Virus record (IMG/VR): IMGVR_UViG_3300037110_000058
Coordinates: 1-38,462 of that record
Length of the DNA stretch: 38,462 nucleotides
Direction: 5' to 3' (one strand)
From: a virus
Shown piece after piece: positions 14,368-23,900 of this stretch. The translations under genes and the position numbers were made by a program. The notes beneath the pieces were generated by a model. That model was not told the DNA's origin. It worked only from the letters and a program-made list of their open reading frames with translations, and made no database searches. Every line of letters starts with the position of its first letter. The stretch's first letter is position 1.

Positions 14368-14373
14368 GAACCC

Positions 14374-14604
14374 ATGGCGAAGAAGAAACCATTGACGAGA
14401 AGGCACCTCAAGCCAGGGGCAAAAGAGAAGTTGACGAAGGATATGCCCGACTTCTACGCCAAGCTGGGTAGCCGCGGTGGCGACAACACACTCAGGAACA
14501 ACGGCCCGCTCTTCTTCAGCCGCATCGCCCACTTGGCCCACCAGAAGCGCCGCGAGAATGCCGCCGCCCGCGAACTGGAGAACGATGCCAGAGCCGCCCG
14601 TTGA
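14374..14604 (+). CDS. Small basic protein, 76 residues
   Basis: The product starts with a Lys/Arg-rich segment (MAKKKPLTRRHLKPGAKEKL). MPDFYAKLGSRGGDNTL and GPLFFSRIAHLAHQKRREN follow; this FY-LG-GG / FFS-I pattern resembles the short Gly-containing repeats of small stress-type and phage proteins. There is no ribosome binding site; the promoter -10 ends 6 nt before ATG 14374, implying a leaderless mRNA. The gene overlaps the next by 20 nt. It is the first gene of the only early rightward operon and so may be a regulator or antirepressor; this is inference from position. Confidence 0.65.
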   Translation: MAKKKPLTRRHLKPGAKEKLTKDMPDFYAKLGSRGGDNTLRNNGPLFFSRIAHLAHQKRRENAAARELENDARAAR

Positions 14605-15388
14605 GTCCATCTCCCTCGCTGATCTAGCGAAGGAACTCGGCGCGAAGGCTGACCGTCTCCCCCCGCTCGTCATCGAAGGATACCTCCACCTGGTCAAGTC
14701 CGGCTGCTATGCGGAGGACACCTTCGTCGAGAGGCCGGCGGCCGGCGCAAGGGAATGGCTTCGCACCATGTTCGCGCCGCTCAAGCAGCGCCCCATGCTG
14801 CCCATCAAGGATGTGGCTAGATTTCTTGAGATGAGCCTTTTGGAGTTGCGGCGCTGGTGTCTACACTTCAACATCCCGATCTATATGGATACCGCCTTCG
14901 GGGAACTGCTCTCGCTCAAGAGCTTCTACAGCCTGCAGAATGGGTTCTTCGAGATCCGAAACCCGCTGCGCACTGACCGCCAGGCGCTGCTTGTCCTCTT
15001 CTCCTTCGTCAAGCGGATTGGCCGGCATGAGCGGGTCCAACTAAGGAGATATGATCACCGGCTCGAAGAGGAACTCAAGCGTATCGTCGCCCTGCCGGAG
15101 CCGCAGAGGACAATCCAGGCTACATTGTTTTGGTCAAATTATCGGGATGCTAAGACGATAGCCGAGTGCATCTTTCATACGAAAAGAATTCCTTCTCATA
15201 GAATGAAAGAATTCGACAGAAAAGCAAAGGTCATCGATGCTTCTCTGAACAAGAAAAAAATGCGGAGGAAGAGTTGGAATCTTAGATCGCATTACCTCAA
15301 GGTTTCGAGGGGAGGTCAGCCGCCTCCGCCTGTTATCGAGACGGAGAACGGCGAACAGGCGCACGACGCTTCGGCTTCCGCGTCTTGA
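14585..15388 (+). CDS. Probable HTH-like DNA-binding protein, 267 residues
   Basis: ATG 14585 has GGAG upstream and overlaps the previous gene; a longer frame upstream is not needed. A central segment (about residues 70-110: MLPIKDVARFLEMSLLELRRWCLHFNIPI) looks like a MerR/excisionase-type helix-turn-helix. The rest is helical and basic, with a KKKMRRKSWN stretch near the C-terminus. Its divergent orientation from the replication operon, beside operator-like sites, fits a regulatory role such as repressor, antirepressor or replication initiator. No defined family is recognised. Confidence 0.6.
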   Translation: MPEPPVESISLADLAKELGAKADRLPPLVIEGYLHLVKSGCYAEDTFVERPAAGAREWLRTMFAPLKQRPMLPIKDVARFLEMSLLELRRWCLHFNIPIYMDTAFGELLSLKSFYSLQNGFFEIRNPLRTDRQALLVLFSFVKRIGRHERVQLRRYDHRLEEELKRIVALPEPQRTIQATLFWSNYRDAKTIAECIFHTKRIPSHRMKEFDRKAKVIDASLNKKKMRRKSWNLRSHYLKVSRGGQPPPPVIETENGEQAHDASASAS

Positions 15389-15440
15389 CCGTGCGCCCGT
15401 TCACTCGTTTGTAGGTCCAGCGATTCTTGCCGCGCGCCAT
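15333..15440 (-). CDS. 35-residue, very basic protein
   Basis: The product begins MARGKNRWTYKRVNGRTVKT, followed by RKPKRRAPVRR. The ATG at 15440 has AGGAG 5 nt upstream, placed across the stop of the preceding gene (15448), so translation coupling is likely. The last 56 nt are antisense to the end of the rightward gene. About half of the residues are basic, so nucleic-acid binding is likely. The strong ribosome site and the position support it, but the small size leaves doubt. Confidence 0.5.
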   Translation of the reverse strand: MARGKNRWTYKRVNGRTVKTRKPKRRAPVRRSPSR

Positions 15441-15447
15441 GTGGCTC

Positions 15448-16131
15448 CTAAGAAATCCTCGGTCCACGGAATGAGAACCGATTATCGAAGCCGTGGCCCT
15501 CAATCAGCGTCTTGTCGTCTTTGATTGTCACGATCTCCGGACTCGTTCCGCCAAGCACTCCACCAATCCACATTGAAAGTTCCTGAAATGCAGTGTAGGG
15601 ATCTACCGCCTTCGCAAAGCCTATCATTTTCAAGGTAGACGGGTTGACGAGAAAGAACCTTTCTTCGTGTTGGAAAACTTGTTCCTCGACCAAGATAGAG
15701 ATTTTGTTGGCGATCATGTATTTCCGCAAGTCTCCAGACGACTCATAGGGAGTGAAATACTCCTCCAGTGTCATCTTCTGGTCGCGCCAATGAGTCTCGA
15801 CTTCCACTGTTCTGCTCTTCTGTTGGCTCACAAAAGCGCGCGCCCTGTCTGCCGACCAGATACCCTCGTTTTTGTCTGGGCTGTGTAGGCCGAGAACGCC
15901 GCGATAGACTTTTCCGCAGAACGCAACCGCCATGCTATTAATGCCTAAACTAAAGGGTTCATTGCTGGCGTTTCTCCATTCCGGCTTCAACACCAGCCGA
16001 CGGTTGAGAAGACTTCCGCCGGCCTTGTTCACGTTGAGACTCTTACTCTCCCCGCGCAGCAATGTAATCGTCGGGTCAATACCCAGCGAGAGAACAGAGT
16101 CGTAATAGTCGTGACCGCCTCGAATGCGCAT
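15448..16131 (-). CDS. Widespread phage protein of unknown function, 227 residues
   Basis: The sequence MRIRGGHDYYDSVLSLGIDPTI and the end IEGHGFDNRFSFRGP match a well-known but uncharacterised phage protein family that starts with a YYD motif, has a FCGKVYRG strand, and ends with HGFDxxxSFR. ATG 16131 is chosen, not the upstream frame start at 16170, because the -10 of a clear promoter ends 7 nt before it; the mRNA would be leaderless. It is the first gene of a short unit with the 35-residue gene. Confidence 0.8.
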   Translation of the reverse strand: MRIRGGHDYYDSVLSLGIDPTITLLRGESKSLNVNKAGGSLLNRRLVLKPEWRNASNEPFSLGINSMAVAFCGKVYRGVLGLHSPDKNEGIWSADRARAFVSQQKSRTVEVETHWRDQKMTLEEYFTPYESSGDLRKYMIANKISILVEEQVFQHEERFFLVNPSTLKMIGFAKAVDPYTAFQELSMWIGGVLGGTSPEIVTIKDDKTLIEGHGFDNRFSFRGPRIS

Positions 16132-16138
16132 ATTGGCT

Positions 16139-16167
16139 ATTATCCACGCTTGCAATCTAAATTGCAA
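16139..16167 (-). promoter_or_regulatory. Promoter of the 15448-16131 gene with internal operator
   Basis: On the minus strand -35 TTGCAA (16167-16162), a 17-nt spacer and -10 GATAAT (16144-16139) are present. The spacer contains a complete CCACGCTTGCAA motif (+ strand 16144-16155). The first transcribed base would be at or next to ATG 16131. Confidence 0.65.
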
Positions 16168-16168
16168 C

Positions 16169-16200
16169 AAAAAAGGTCCGGCTGGTTGGCCGAACCTTTT
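16169..16200. terminator. Bidirectional Rho-independent terminator
   Basis: AAAAGGT (16171-16177) pairs with ACCTTTT (16194-16200), and CGGC (16179-16182) with GCCG (16189-16192), with a 6-base loop and one mismatch. U-tracts follow on both strands: TTTTTT on the minus strand and TTTT on the plus strand. It ends the late operon after the Ig-like gene and insulates the promoter just downstream. Confidence 0.75.
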
Positions 16201-16220
16201 CGTCGTTCAAGGAGAGTGGC

Positions 16221-16901
16221 TTAGGCGGGCGTCGAGAACTGCAAAGCGCTCGACTGCGAGAGTTGGCTGGGAGGAGGCGGCGCAACAGTGCCGGTCTGGA
16301 CGGTAAAAGGCTGCGTCCAGGTCGAGACAGCTCCGTCGGTATCGGTCGCAGTGAAGGAGACTGAACCATTGATCGGACCCGTGCTCGTGGCGACGCCAGC
16401 CACTGTGGCAGTAACGCCATCGGAGTTCAGAGTGACCGTCGCCGAGGGATCGGAGAACGTGTAGGTCGAGGCCGAGTAAGTAGCGCCCGAAGGGGTCACG
16501 CCGTCGGCGAGGAAGGTTACGGGCGAGGCCTGTGCGGACTGACCGACGTTGAGAGTGAGAGCGTTGTTTGCCATGGTGATTGATTCTCCTGTGAATTGCA
16601 CCGCACTTGAGCGGCTTATTGTTGTTGGGGTTGGAAGGTTGTGCCTGATTCGGTCAAGAATGCCGAGGATCTGTCCCTCGTAGTGGACGGTCTTTACCTC
16701 GATCCTCTCGATGGCCGTCTCAAACTTTTGGATGGCGTCGAAGACGATGGTTCCAGGGAACGTTGAGTTCGAGCTCCTTTTTAGCAATTCCAGAGCTTCT
16801 CGAATCGCGGCAATGTCTGCGGTGGATGCGCTCAACAGGCCGGAAACTTCTCCCATTTTGGCGTCCAATTCCGCTTGGAGGTTTTTTGGTTCTCTGTCCA
16901 T
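16221..16901 (-). CDS. Coiled-coil plus Ig-like domain virion-type protein
   Basis: This is one open frame of 226 residues. Residues 1-90 are helical with a coiled coil (LQAELDAKMGEVSGLL, IQKFETAIERIEV). Residues ~110-205 form a bacterial Ig-like beta domain (NALTLNVGQSAQASPVTF, then SATVTLNSDGVTATVAGV, then GSVSFTATDTDGAVSTW), as found on phage surfaces. SRSSAVQFTGES lies before the Ig domain and SQSSALQFSTPA ends the protein, a repeated linker. An internal ATG at 16574, with AGGAG upstream, could make the Ig domain alone (117 residues). The start at ATG 16901 is uncertain; GTG 16952 is possible. Confidence 0.6.
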   Translation of the reverse strand: MDREPKNLQAELDAKMGEVSGLLSASTADIAAIREALELLKRSSNSTFPGTIVFDAIQKFETAIERIEVKTVHYEGQILGILDRIRHNLPTPTTISRSSAVQFTGESITMANNALTLNVGQSAQASPVTFLADGVTPSGATYSASTYTFSDPSATVTLNSDGVTATVAGVATSTGPINGSVSFTATDTDGAVSTWTQPFTVQTGTVAPPPPSQLSQSSALQFSTPA

Positions 16902-16953
16902 GAAAGCAGTGTACTCCACTCCCCTTTCGCGTGAAAGAGCAAATTTGAACACG

Positions 16954-16975
16954 CCGGGATTTCCTCCCGGTTTTT
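16954..16975 (+). terminator. Rho-independent terminator on the plus strand
   Basis: CCGGGA-TTTCC-TCCCGG followed by TTTTT is a textbook terminator read rightward. No rightward gene precedes it; the nearest ends at 15388, with a bidirectional terminator between. On the minus strand the hairpin lies just before an alternative GTG start of the Ig-like gene, without a T-tract. It may end an antisense or small RNA. Confidence 0.65.
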
Positions 16976-17106
16976 ACGCCAGATGAGTGAAGATTGGGTG
17001 AACTTCAAGCGGATTACTACAAGGCGGGATGGTGTTGCGAGGATGTGGACTGGACTGGCTAATTGGAACCAGCATATCACCTAACCGGAAACACTCGCAA
17101 GTAGAA

Positions 17107-17400
17107 TCAATCTGGATACATCCAACCCTTTCCTTCGGGAAGGAGACCTCCAGAAAACATCTCGTCTGTAATCTTCGGCATGGCGGAAATGGTTTGCGCC
17201 CGCGGTTTGCTGCATTTGCGAATAAATTCACTCTGATTCTCAAAGGCTTGGTAGATTCTCCTGCGGCTTTCATCTGCCAGAATTCGCAGTTGCGAAGCAG
17301 CCCGTTCGCAGTTGGATTCGTCGGGGGCCGCCTGCGTCTTCGGCATAACAGCCGCAGCCGCCACGCCAAACAGTCCGGCAAAGAAATTACGTCGGTTCAT
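17107..17400 (-). CDS. Small exported protein with twin-arginine-like signal
   Basis: The 97-residue product begins MNRRNFFAGLFGVAAAAVMP: an NRRNFF motif, a short hydrophobic core and an AxA-type cleavage site near residue 25 (TQAAP), the pattern of a Tat signal peptide. The mature part is short, helical and has one Cys near each end. ATG 17400 overlaps the previous stop (ATGA). Small phage proteins with Tat-like leaders are seen now and then and are uncharacterised; a role in the periplasm during lysis or exclusion is possible. Confidence 0.65.
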   Translation of the reverse strand: MNRRNFFAGLFGVAAAAVMPKTQAAPDESNCERAASQLRILADESRRRIYQAFENQSEFIRKCSKPRAQTISAMPKITDEMFSGGLLPEGKGWMYPD

Positions 17401-17873
17401 CGGCTGGTTGCCTTCACGGATTTGAACCGTGGGTCCGATTTCACGTCAGAGTTTCGAGCATGGTAGTTGCACAGAGGATATTTCTTCCCGTTTTTTGATG
17501 TGGCGATCTTGGTTGCCTTGCGAGTGCAAACCATCTCCGGGCCTGTTTTACCATCATTTTCATCTCGAACGGTCACTTCGCAGTATTGCGGCTGGTAGGA
17601 CTTTTCAAATTCCTCCGCCGTCATGAAAGTGAAGTCGTAAAGGCCGCGCACCACATAATACATTCCTTCTTGTGGCTCCGGCTTATCCTTCACGTGCTTG
17701 AAACCGTAGGCATACACCCCACCTGGCCTAGCCTGCAACTCGAAAATATAGCTCACCGGACCTCTGGCTAACTTCGTTATTCGAGAGGCGTTGACGAAAG
17801 TTTGCCTACTCACGAAAACCGGCAATCTGTATCCTGTTGTGTCGTCCATCTTCGCCTTCCGTCTACTGGTCAT
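17397..17873 (-). CDS. Unknown protein, 158 residues, with C-terminal Cys/His cluster
   Basis: ATG 17873 has GGGAGGGG upstream; ATG 17849 (MDDTTGYRLPVF) is an alternative with its own site. The middle segment GMYYVVRGLYDFTFMTAEEFEKSY resembles, in outline, the GWYLVQYEDGYISFSP domain of the 4353-4976 protein. The C-terminus has MVCTRKATKI and KYPLCNYHARN, possibly a small metal site. A weak TTGCAAGCA sequence lies upstream at about 17,888. No function is recognised. Confidence 0.6.
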   Translation of the reverse strand: MTSRRKAKMDDTTGYRLPVFVSRQTFVNASRITKLARGPVSYIFELQARPGGVYAYGFKHVKDKPEPQEGMYYVVRGLYDFTFMTAEEFEKSYQPQYCEVTVRDENDGKTGPEMVCTRKATKIATSKNGKKYPLCNYHARNSDVKSDPRFKSVKATSR

Positions 17874-17903
17874 GCTTCACCCCTCCCTGCTTGCAATCAT
17901 ACG

Positions 17904-20900
17904 TCAGAACCGGCTGGTCGTCTTGTGCCGCCGTCCGTGGTGCGACGGTTCAACCTTCTTCGGAGCCATGCCGGGGAGCAGGTTGGTGCCGACGACCTCT
18001 TCGGCGAGCAGGCGCTTGATGATGTTTTTACGCCGATCATCAACACTCAGTTTGTGCTTGCCGGTGTCGGCGGTCGTGTTCACCATATCCTCAGTGGCCG
18101 TGGAGAATGCCTCCATATCCTGACCGGGGATGCCCATGACCTGCGCGGCTACGTCTTTCGTCAAGCCATGCCGCCCTGCCAGTTTCGCGTGATCTTTGGC
18201 GTTGTGGGTAGCCATCGCCTGAAACAAGCTCGACGGGCCTTGCAGACCGATCGCCATGGTGTAGTTCGCCATCGCCCACCAGAGAGCCTCGGACGAGGCG
18301 GGGTGCGCCGCCAGCCATTCGTTCCTCCGTTTCTCGATCTCCGCTTCCGGCGATCCAACCAAGCGATGACGCTGGTAGATCAACTGGTTGAGCGCGAATC
18401 CGGCCAGGCCGGCATTGAACGCGAAGCGTAGCAGTTGCTTATAAGTGTCTGAACTCTTGAAGCCCTCTTCTTTCATCTCATCAAACACCCGGTCTCCAAC
18501 TTGATTCGCCGTCTTAATCATGTACTGATGCAGCATCTGAGTGCAGCGGAATAGCGTGTTGAGGTGAATCATTGTAGGCGAAGCGTTCTTGTCTGGGCGG
18601 AAGATAGGCGGAAGCTCCGAAGCATATCCGCCGCCGACGATGTTGTTGGCGAGTCCAAGTTCCATGCGACGCACATCGTCTGGCCCGTAGCCGTTCTTGA
18701 TGATGTTGTCGAGGTGCTCGTCAGAGAACCCCCACAGGTTTCTCAATTTCCTTCTGAGCGCGGTGTTGGTTGGATCTTTGACAAGCTCTGGATACGCGTA
18801 TCTCTCGAAGAACGCGCGCCCTGTCGCGGCAAGAAAGATGCGCGACATTTGAATCTCGAAGTTAAACCCATTGAAGCGCAAGAATTTATTACCAATACTC
18901 TCCCTCTTGAGCCCGATCTCTCGCATATAAGCGCTCTGCGTGTAGTCGAGTAGGGCGTTGCAATCCATCGCCCGCTGTACCAGTTCTTTCGGGTGTGTCA
19001 TTCCACGCATAAGCCCAAAGAAGAGGCTCCTCGTGTTGGCGTCGGCTGCTGCTCTCCATATATGGGTTCCTACTTTAATAGGACTCCACAACATCTTGCC
19101 AGTAATGACGATCGTGGAAGTCGTGCCGAGAACTTCCTTGTCCACCTCTGGAAGATGCACGGGGTCCATATCGCTCGTAAGGATGCGGTCGATAATAGAC
19201 GCATCTCCATGAGAGAGTTTATTAAGAAGCGGTTCCGTCTTTTCGCGGAACTGGCCATGGACCTCGGTAGAAGCCAAAACAGATGATACTTGGTCAATGT
19301 AGCGTTCAATCGACCTCCGACCACGTTCATACAATGGAATATCAAACTCGCGCGCCCGCTCCGCATTTCCTTGTAGGCGAATGCCGCGGTCATTCTTATC
19401 GAAGAACGCTTGCGCCTTGTTCCTGGAAATGCCGTGCTCATCTGCAAACCTATCAACCAGTTTTTCCCGCTTAATATCAGCGGGGTCCATGTTCATTATT
19501 TCTCCGAGAGTATGGCGCTCAACCTTTCCTGTCTCCGCATTGATGCTCTTATACTCTTTGTTCCAATCGTAAATCCGATGAAAGTAATACGGGTCGTCCT
19601 CGATGGCAGAGTATGGCCTATGCTTCTGCATCCCATCTTCAAAATACACAACGACGCTCCCGACACTAGCGAACGTGCGGCGAATGTCTCTCATAAGGTT
19701 GCGATACTCGAAAGCGGCATTGACGATGCGTTCTGGTATATCTGGCACCACTTTCAACATCTTGGCATCGTACACATACCCCGGCAGCGCTCGGTTCTCC
19801 ACGACCCGCGACATGGTTTCGATGTCTTTTTCGCTCAGTTTGTGGCCTTCTATGATCCCATGGAAAGCGGTCTGTAAACGTCCCTGATACCCTCCCTTCG
19901 TGAGAATCCAATCCGTCCGACGCCGCCGCATTTCCTGGCCGTCTTCTTTCAAACCAGCGCGCCGGTAAACTTTCTCGATCACCCTATACCCGGAGGTGAA
20001 AACTGACCATCCGAGTTCTTGCGCAGCTTTTGCTTTTCTCTGTATGCTCTTTTTTCCATGATAAAGCGCATCTGAGTTGTCCATGAACAAACGGATGTCA
20101 TTTGCCATATCCCGCGTCTTGCGAGTAGCCGCGTTCTCCGCCGACTCTCCAGACCCCATCGCGGCCCGGCCCGCCTCTTCCGCTTCCAGGCGAATGACGC
20201 CCTCGTTGGCGGTGACGGCGCGCGCCTCCGGCGCCGACAGTTTTTTGAGTTTACCAAAGAGTCCATCCCACGCGGCGCTGCCCAGGCGCTCGAAGGGATC
20301 TTCGTCCTTCGGGCCTTGGTGGAGTTTTTCGCCTTTCCCCTTATACTTCATGCCTTTGTTCTTGGCTTTGGCCGCGCTGGGAATCTCGACATCATCAATA
20401 TGTGTGTAGCTGACTCCTTTGCCATCCTGCTCGAAGTCCGCGGCGTCCGGCTTCTCTTCGTCCTGCATAAAATCTCTCACTTCGGCAGGAATTCCAGCGG
20501 CGTCACGAAACGCCTTAGACACATCCGATTCATACTTCTCGCCATAGACCGCCGCCTTCAAAGAGCGCATCCTGGGAAGAGTCTTTGTCGCCAGCGTTTT
20601 CATCTCGGGAAGCGAGTCTGATGTGAAGAAATACATGGCCACATTCGACTTCGATCCGTAGCGCCACGGTCTAGCTGTGCCTTGCTCCAGCATCACTGGA
20701 GACCACGGTACGTCGATAAATAACGCCGCGCGAGGTTTGGTGCCTATTTTGTCTTGAGCGTTAGCCCCAATGGAACCAGCGGCAAAGCTCATATACATCG
20801 CATCTTTTTCACCAGCCTGAAAAGCCTTCAGTTCGCCTGCGCGAACCGCATTATGAGGACCGGCAAAGATAGCGATCTTGTCCCCAAAAGCCTCTCTCAT

Positions 20901-23900
20901 CTTCTCTACCACGTTTGGCAGAGGCGGCAGCATCTTGTTGATCTCCGCGCCCAGGCCGGCTGGCAATTCGTTAAAGAATTCCATCCCCTCCTCAGCCGGC
21001 GAGCGGTACTCGGTGAACATGATAGGCGACCACCCTTTTTCGGACAGATCCTTTGCCAATTTGATGACGTTCGGAAGCCTTGCCGCTGTCAAGTATCGCT
21101 TCAGGTAGATCACCTCATGCCCCTTGACAGGGGTAATGTATTTGCTCATTCCCGCCTTCTGGAATGCGGCCCCTGCTTTGGCGAACGCGGCACGAATACT
21201 GCGCACTCCAGCGCGAACTTCTTCCGTCTGAGGAACGAGCGCTACGCGCGCCTCGACTCCAGTCATATCCTTATATAGCGTCTGCCACTGGCCGCGTTCG
21301 ATAAGTTGCTGGCGCAATTTGGCGAGTTGCTCTGGCGTGGATCGGCTGCTGTATTCGTTTGGTCCGCTCTCGACCAATCCGAATTGCTTTGCCCACTGAG
21401 GGAATCCTCCTTTTGGCCACAGACCCAGTTTGTGCATATAGCCGATCTGCATGATCTTGGAGTATGGCGTGGCGCTGGAGTAGACAACCTTCTTGGCGAC
21501 ATGACCGAGAAGCGTTACAGCTTTCCCTTGCTCTGCTTCTTCCCAATTACTCGCCTCTGCGCTCTCGTCAAACAAGACGAAATCCCACGGTACGGATAGA
21601 ACATCTTTGTCGCCCCTTATCGACGTATATGTTGTGGCGTACATCCCCGTCTGCAGTTGCGACATATCGGATGGGAGATTATCCACATCAATTCCGAACT
21701 TGCGGGCTACGTCCATGTAGCCGTCATCATCCTCAATCAAGTTGCGACTTTTGGTTACAAGCAAACCGACCTTTTCGCCGCCATCTCCGAGAAGATGATG
21801 TGCTATGGCTGACAGAAGCCATGTCTTTCCTGCCCCGGCTGGCGCGGCGAGGATTGTTGCGTCCTGATGTTGAAGAGCCGAGAGGGAGCCTTCGGCGGCC
21901 TCTGCCTGCCCTGGATAGATCATCATCTCGCGCACATCAGGGTCCAGCCGAACTGTAGGCGGCGGCGTGCCCTCCGGCAAGCCGAGAGCTTCTACGTGGC
22001 CGCGCCATACATCAGGGTCTACCACAGGTGTCCCGCGAGGCCTCTTGGGAGCTTGAAGGCTTGCCGCCGGTACATCCGCAAGAGGATTCTTACTCGGCTC
22101 CGCTATTTTTCCTGTTTTTGTCTTTCTCGGAGAACTCTCCCCAAGCGAAACCGCCGTCGGATCACCGCGTACCTGTTGCACGGTCACAGCCTGCGCCGGG
22201 GTCGTCGGCTCATCTAGCCGCGGCATCTCGCTGACGCCGTGAACAAGTTGGATGATGCTGGTATCCTTCGGCTCCGGCTTCCCGGCCCCAATAATACTGG
22301 TGGAGCCGCGCAGTTTATCTTCGATATTGTTCAACTGGCCGCGCAGTAACGCTCGACGTTCAGGGTTATTCTCCCGCTTCAAATCATCTTCAATCGACCT
22401 GGCCTTGCGTGCCAACTCGATCGTTTCGTTCAACCCAGGTTGACGCAACTTCATTGATAAGCTACCAACCCTTATGTATGTAGTCTCCTCTCCTTTAACT
22501 TTTAACATCTCATAATATCCAATCTTTTTTGCATTTCTCTTGAGAAACGCCTTGGCGAGTTTTTCGTCAGTGAAAACCACATCCTGCGTCTTGCCGGACA
22601 CGGGTCTGGCTGACTTCTCGATCACCTTCGCTTCTTTAGGAATTTCTACCTTGTCGGCGAACTCGGCAATAGCATCAATATCCACTCTCTTTATAAATGG
22701 TTTGCGCTCAGCCGTACTCCAATCATGCCATTCATCAAACATGGCATCAAGTTCTTTGTTCCCCGGACCATTCGCAAACGTGCGAACTGAATTATAAATG
22801 GACTGCATCGCCCGGCTTATATGGGCAAACACGCCCTCCATTTTCTTCGTACCCTCCGCGTTGCCGCGCTTGATTCCTCCGTCGTGATAGTAGTGAACAA
22901 ACGCATCCGCGAATCTCTCTTCCTGCTCAGGTGACCACTCTCTTCCCTCTCCCGGAACAAAACCAACAAACTTGTTGGCGATGGCCTGGTATTCCGGTTT
23001 CATGAACCGGCGAATATAATGCGCCATCTCATGAAGATAAGTTGAAGAGTCTGCTGTGTCGCACAAGTGAATCATCGCTTGCGCTTCGTTGAGCATCATA
23101 AAATATCCGCTGCTCTTTGGAGCTTCGGAATCTTCGCCGCCGAATACATAGGTTAATCTGCGGTTGCCGAGAATATCCTCCATGAATTCACCCAACGCCG
23201 TCGGGAGAATATGCTCGAACATCTGCGTGATCTTCTCGGTAGTCTCGATGTCCTTATTGATTTCTGAATGTGCTGCCAGCGCCTTGCGTAATTCCCTCAC
23301 TGACCGCGGGCCTTCCGGCAGCGCCTCGACCACGCTCGACGAGTCCGGCATCACGTCGGCGACCACCGTCTCCGCGTGAACTTCCGGCTCAACCGGCAGC
23401 GGGCCGCGCGCATCCTCGATCGCCGCCTTGACCGCTTCGGGCATCGGCGCAACCGCGCCCCACTCTTCGGGGATGACGCGCAGTGGGTTACCTTCGCCGT
23501 TCTTGAACTTTCCAGCGATCTCAGCATTGAACACGTCTGCCGGGTGTTCGGCGCCAAACATAGATGGCTTTGTTCTATCGGCGTACTTCGCCAGCATCAA
23601 CGCATATTCGCGCGGCGTCTGCTCAAGAGCCATCGCCATAGCGGTAACCGCGTCTGTCTCTGGGTGGCCTAAAGATTGACCGTCCGCAAAAGAAAATGAG
23701 TCAAGACTAAGATCGCCTTGCTCCGCATTCAGACCGTTCTTATCCTCATAATTTCCAGTGTAGAGATACTTCTCAATCAGCGAAGAACTCCCCGCGCCTT
23801 TTGACGTTGCCTCCGAAGTTCCTCTAAGGCGAGACAGGCGATAGGACATTGCATCGGCTTTGGTATACAGCCGCACAGCGTCTGTGTTGTAAGACGCAAG

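Noticed and set aside
16976-17106. Possible tRNA or 33-codon gene on the minus strand
   Set aside because: The GGTTCCAATT segment does not form a proper T-arm or the rest of a cloverleaf, and the 33-codon frame is Pro/Ser-rich with a poorly spaced ribosome site.
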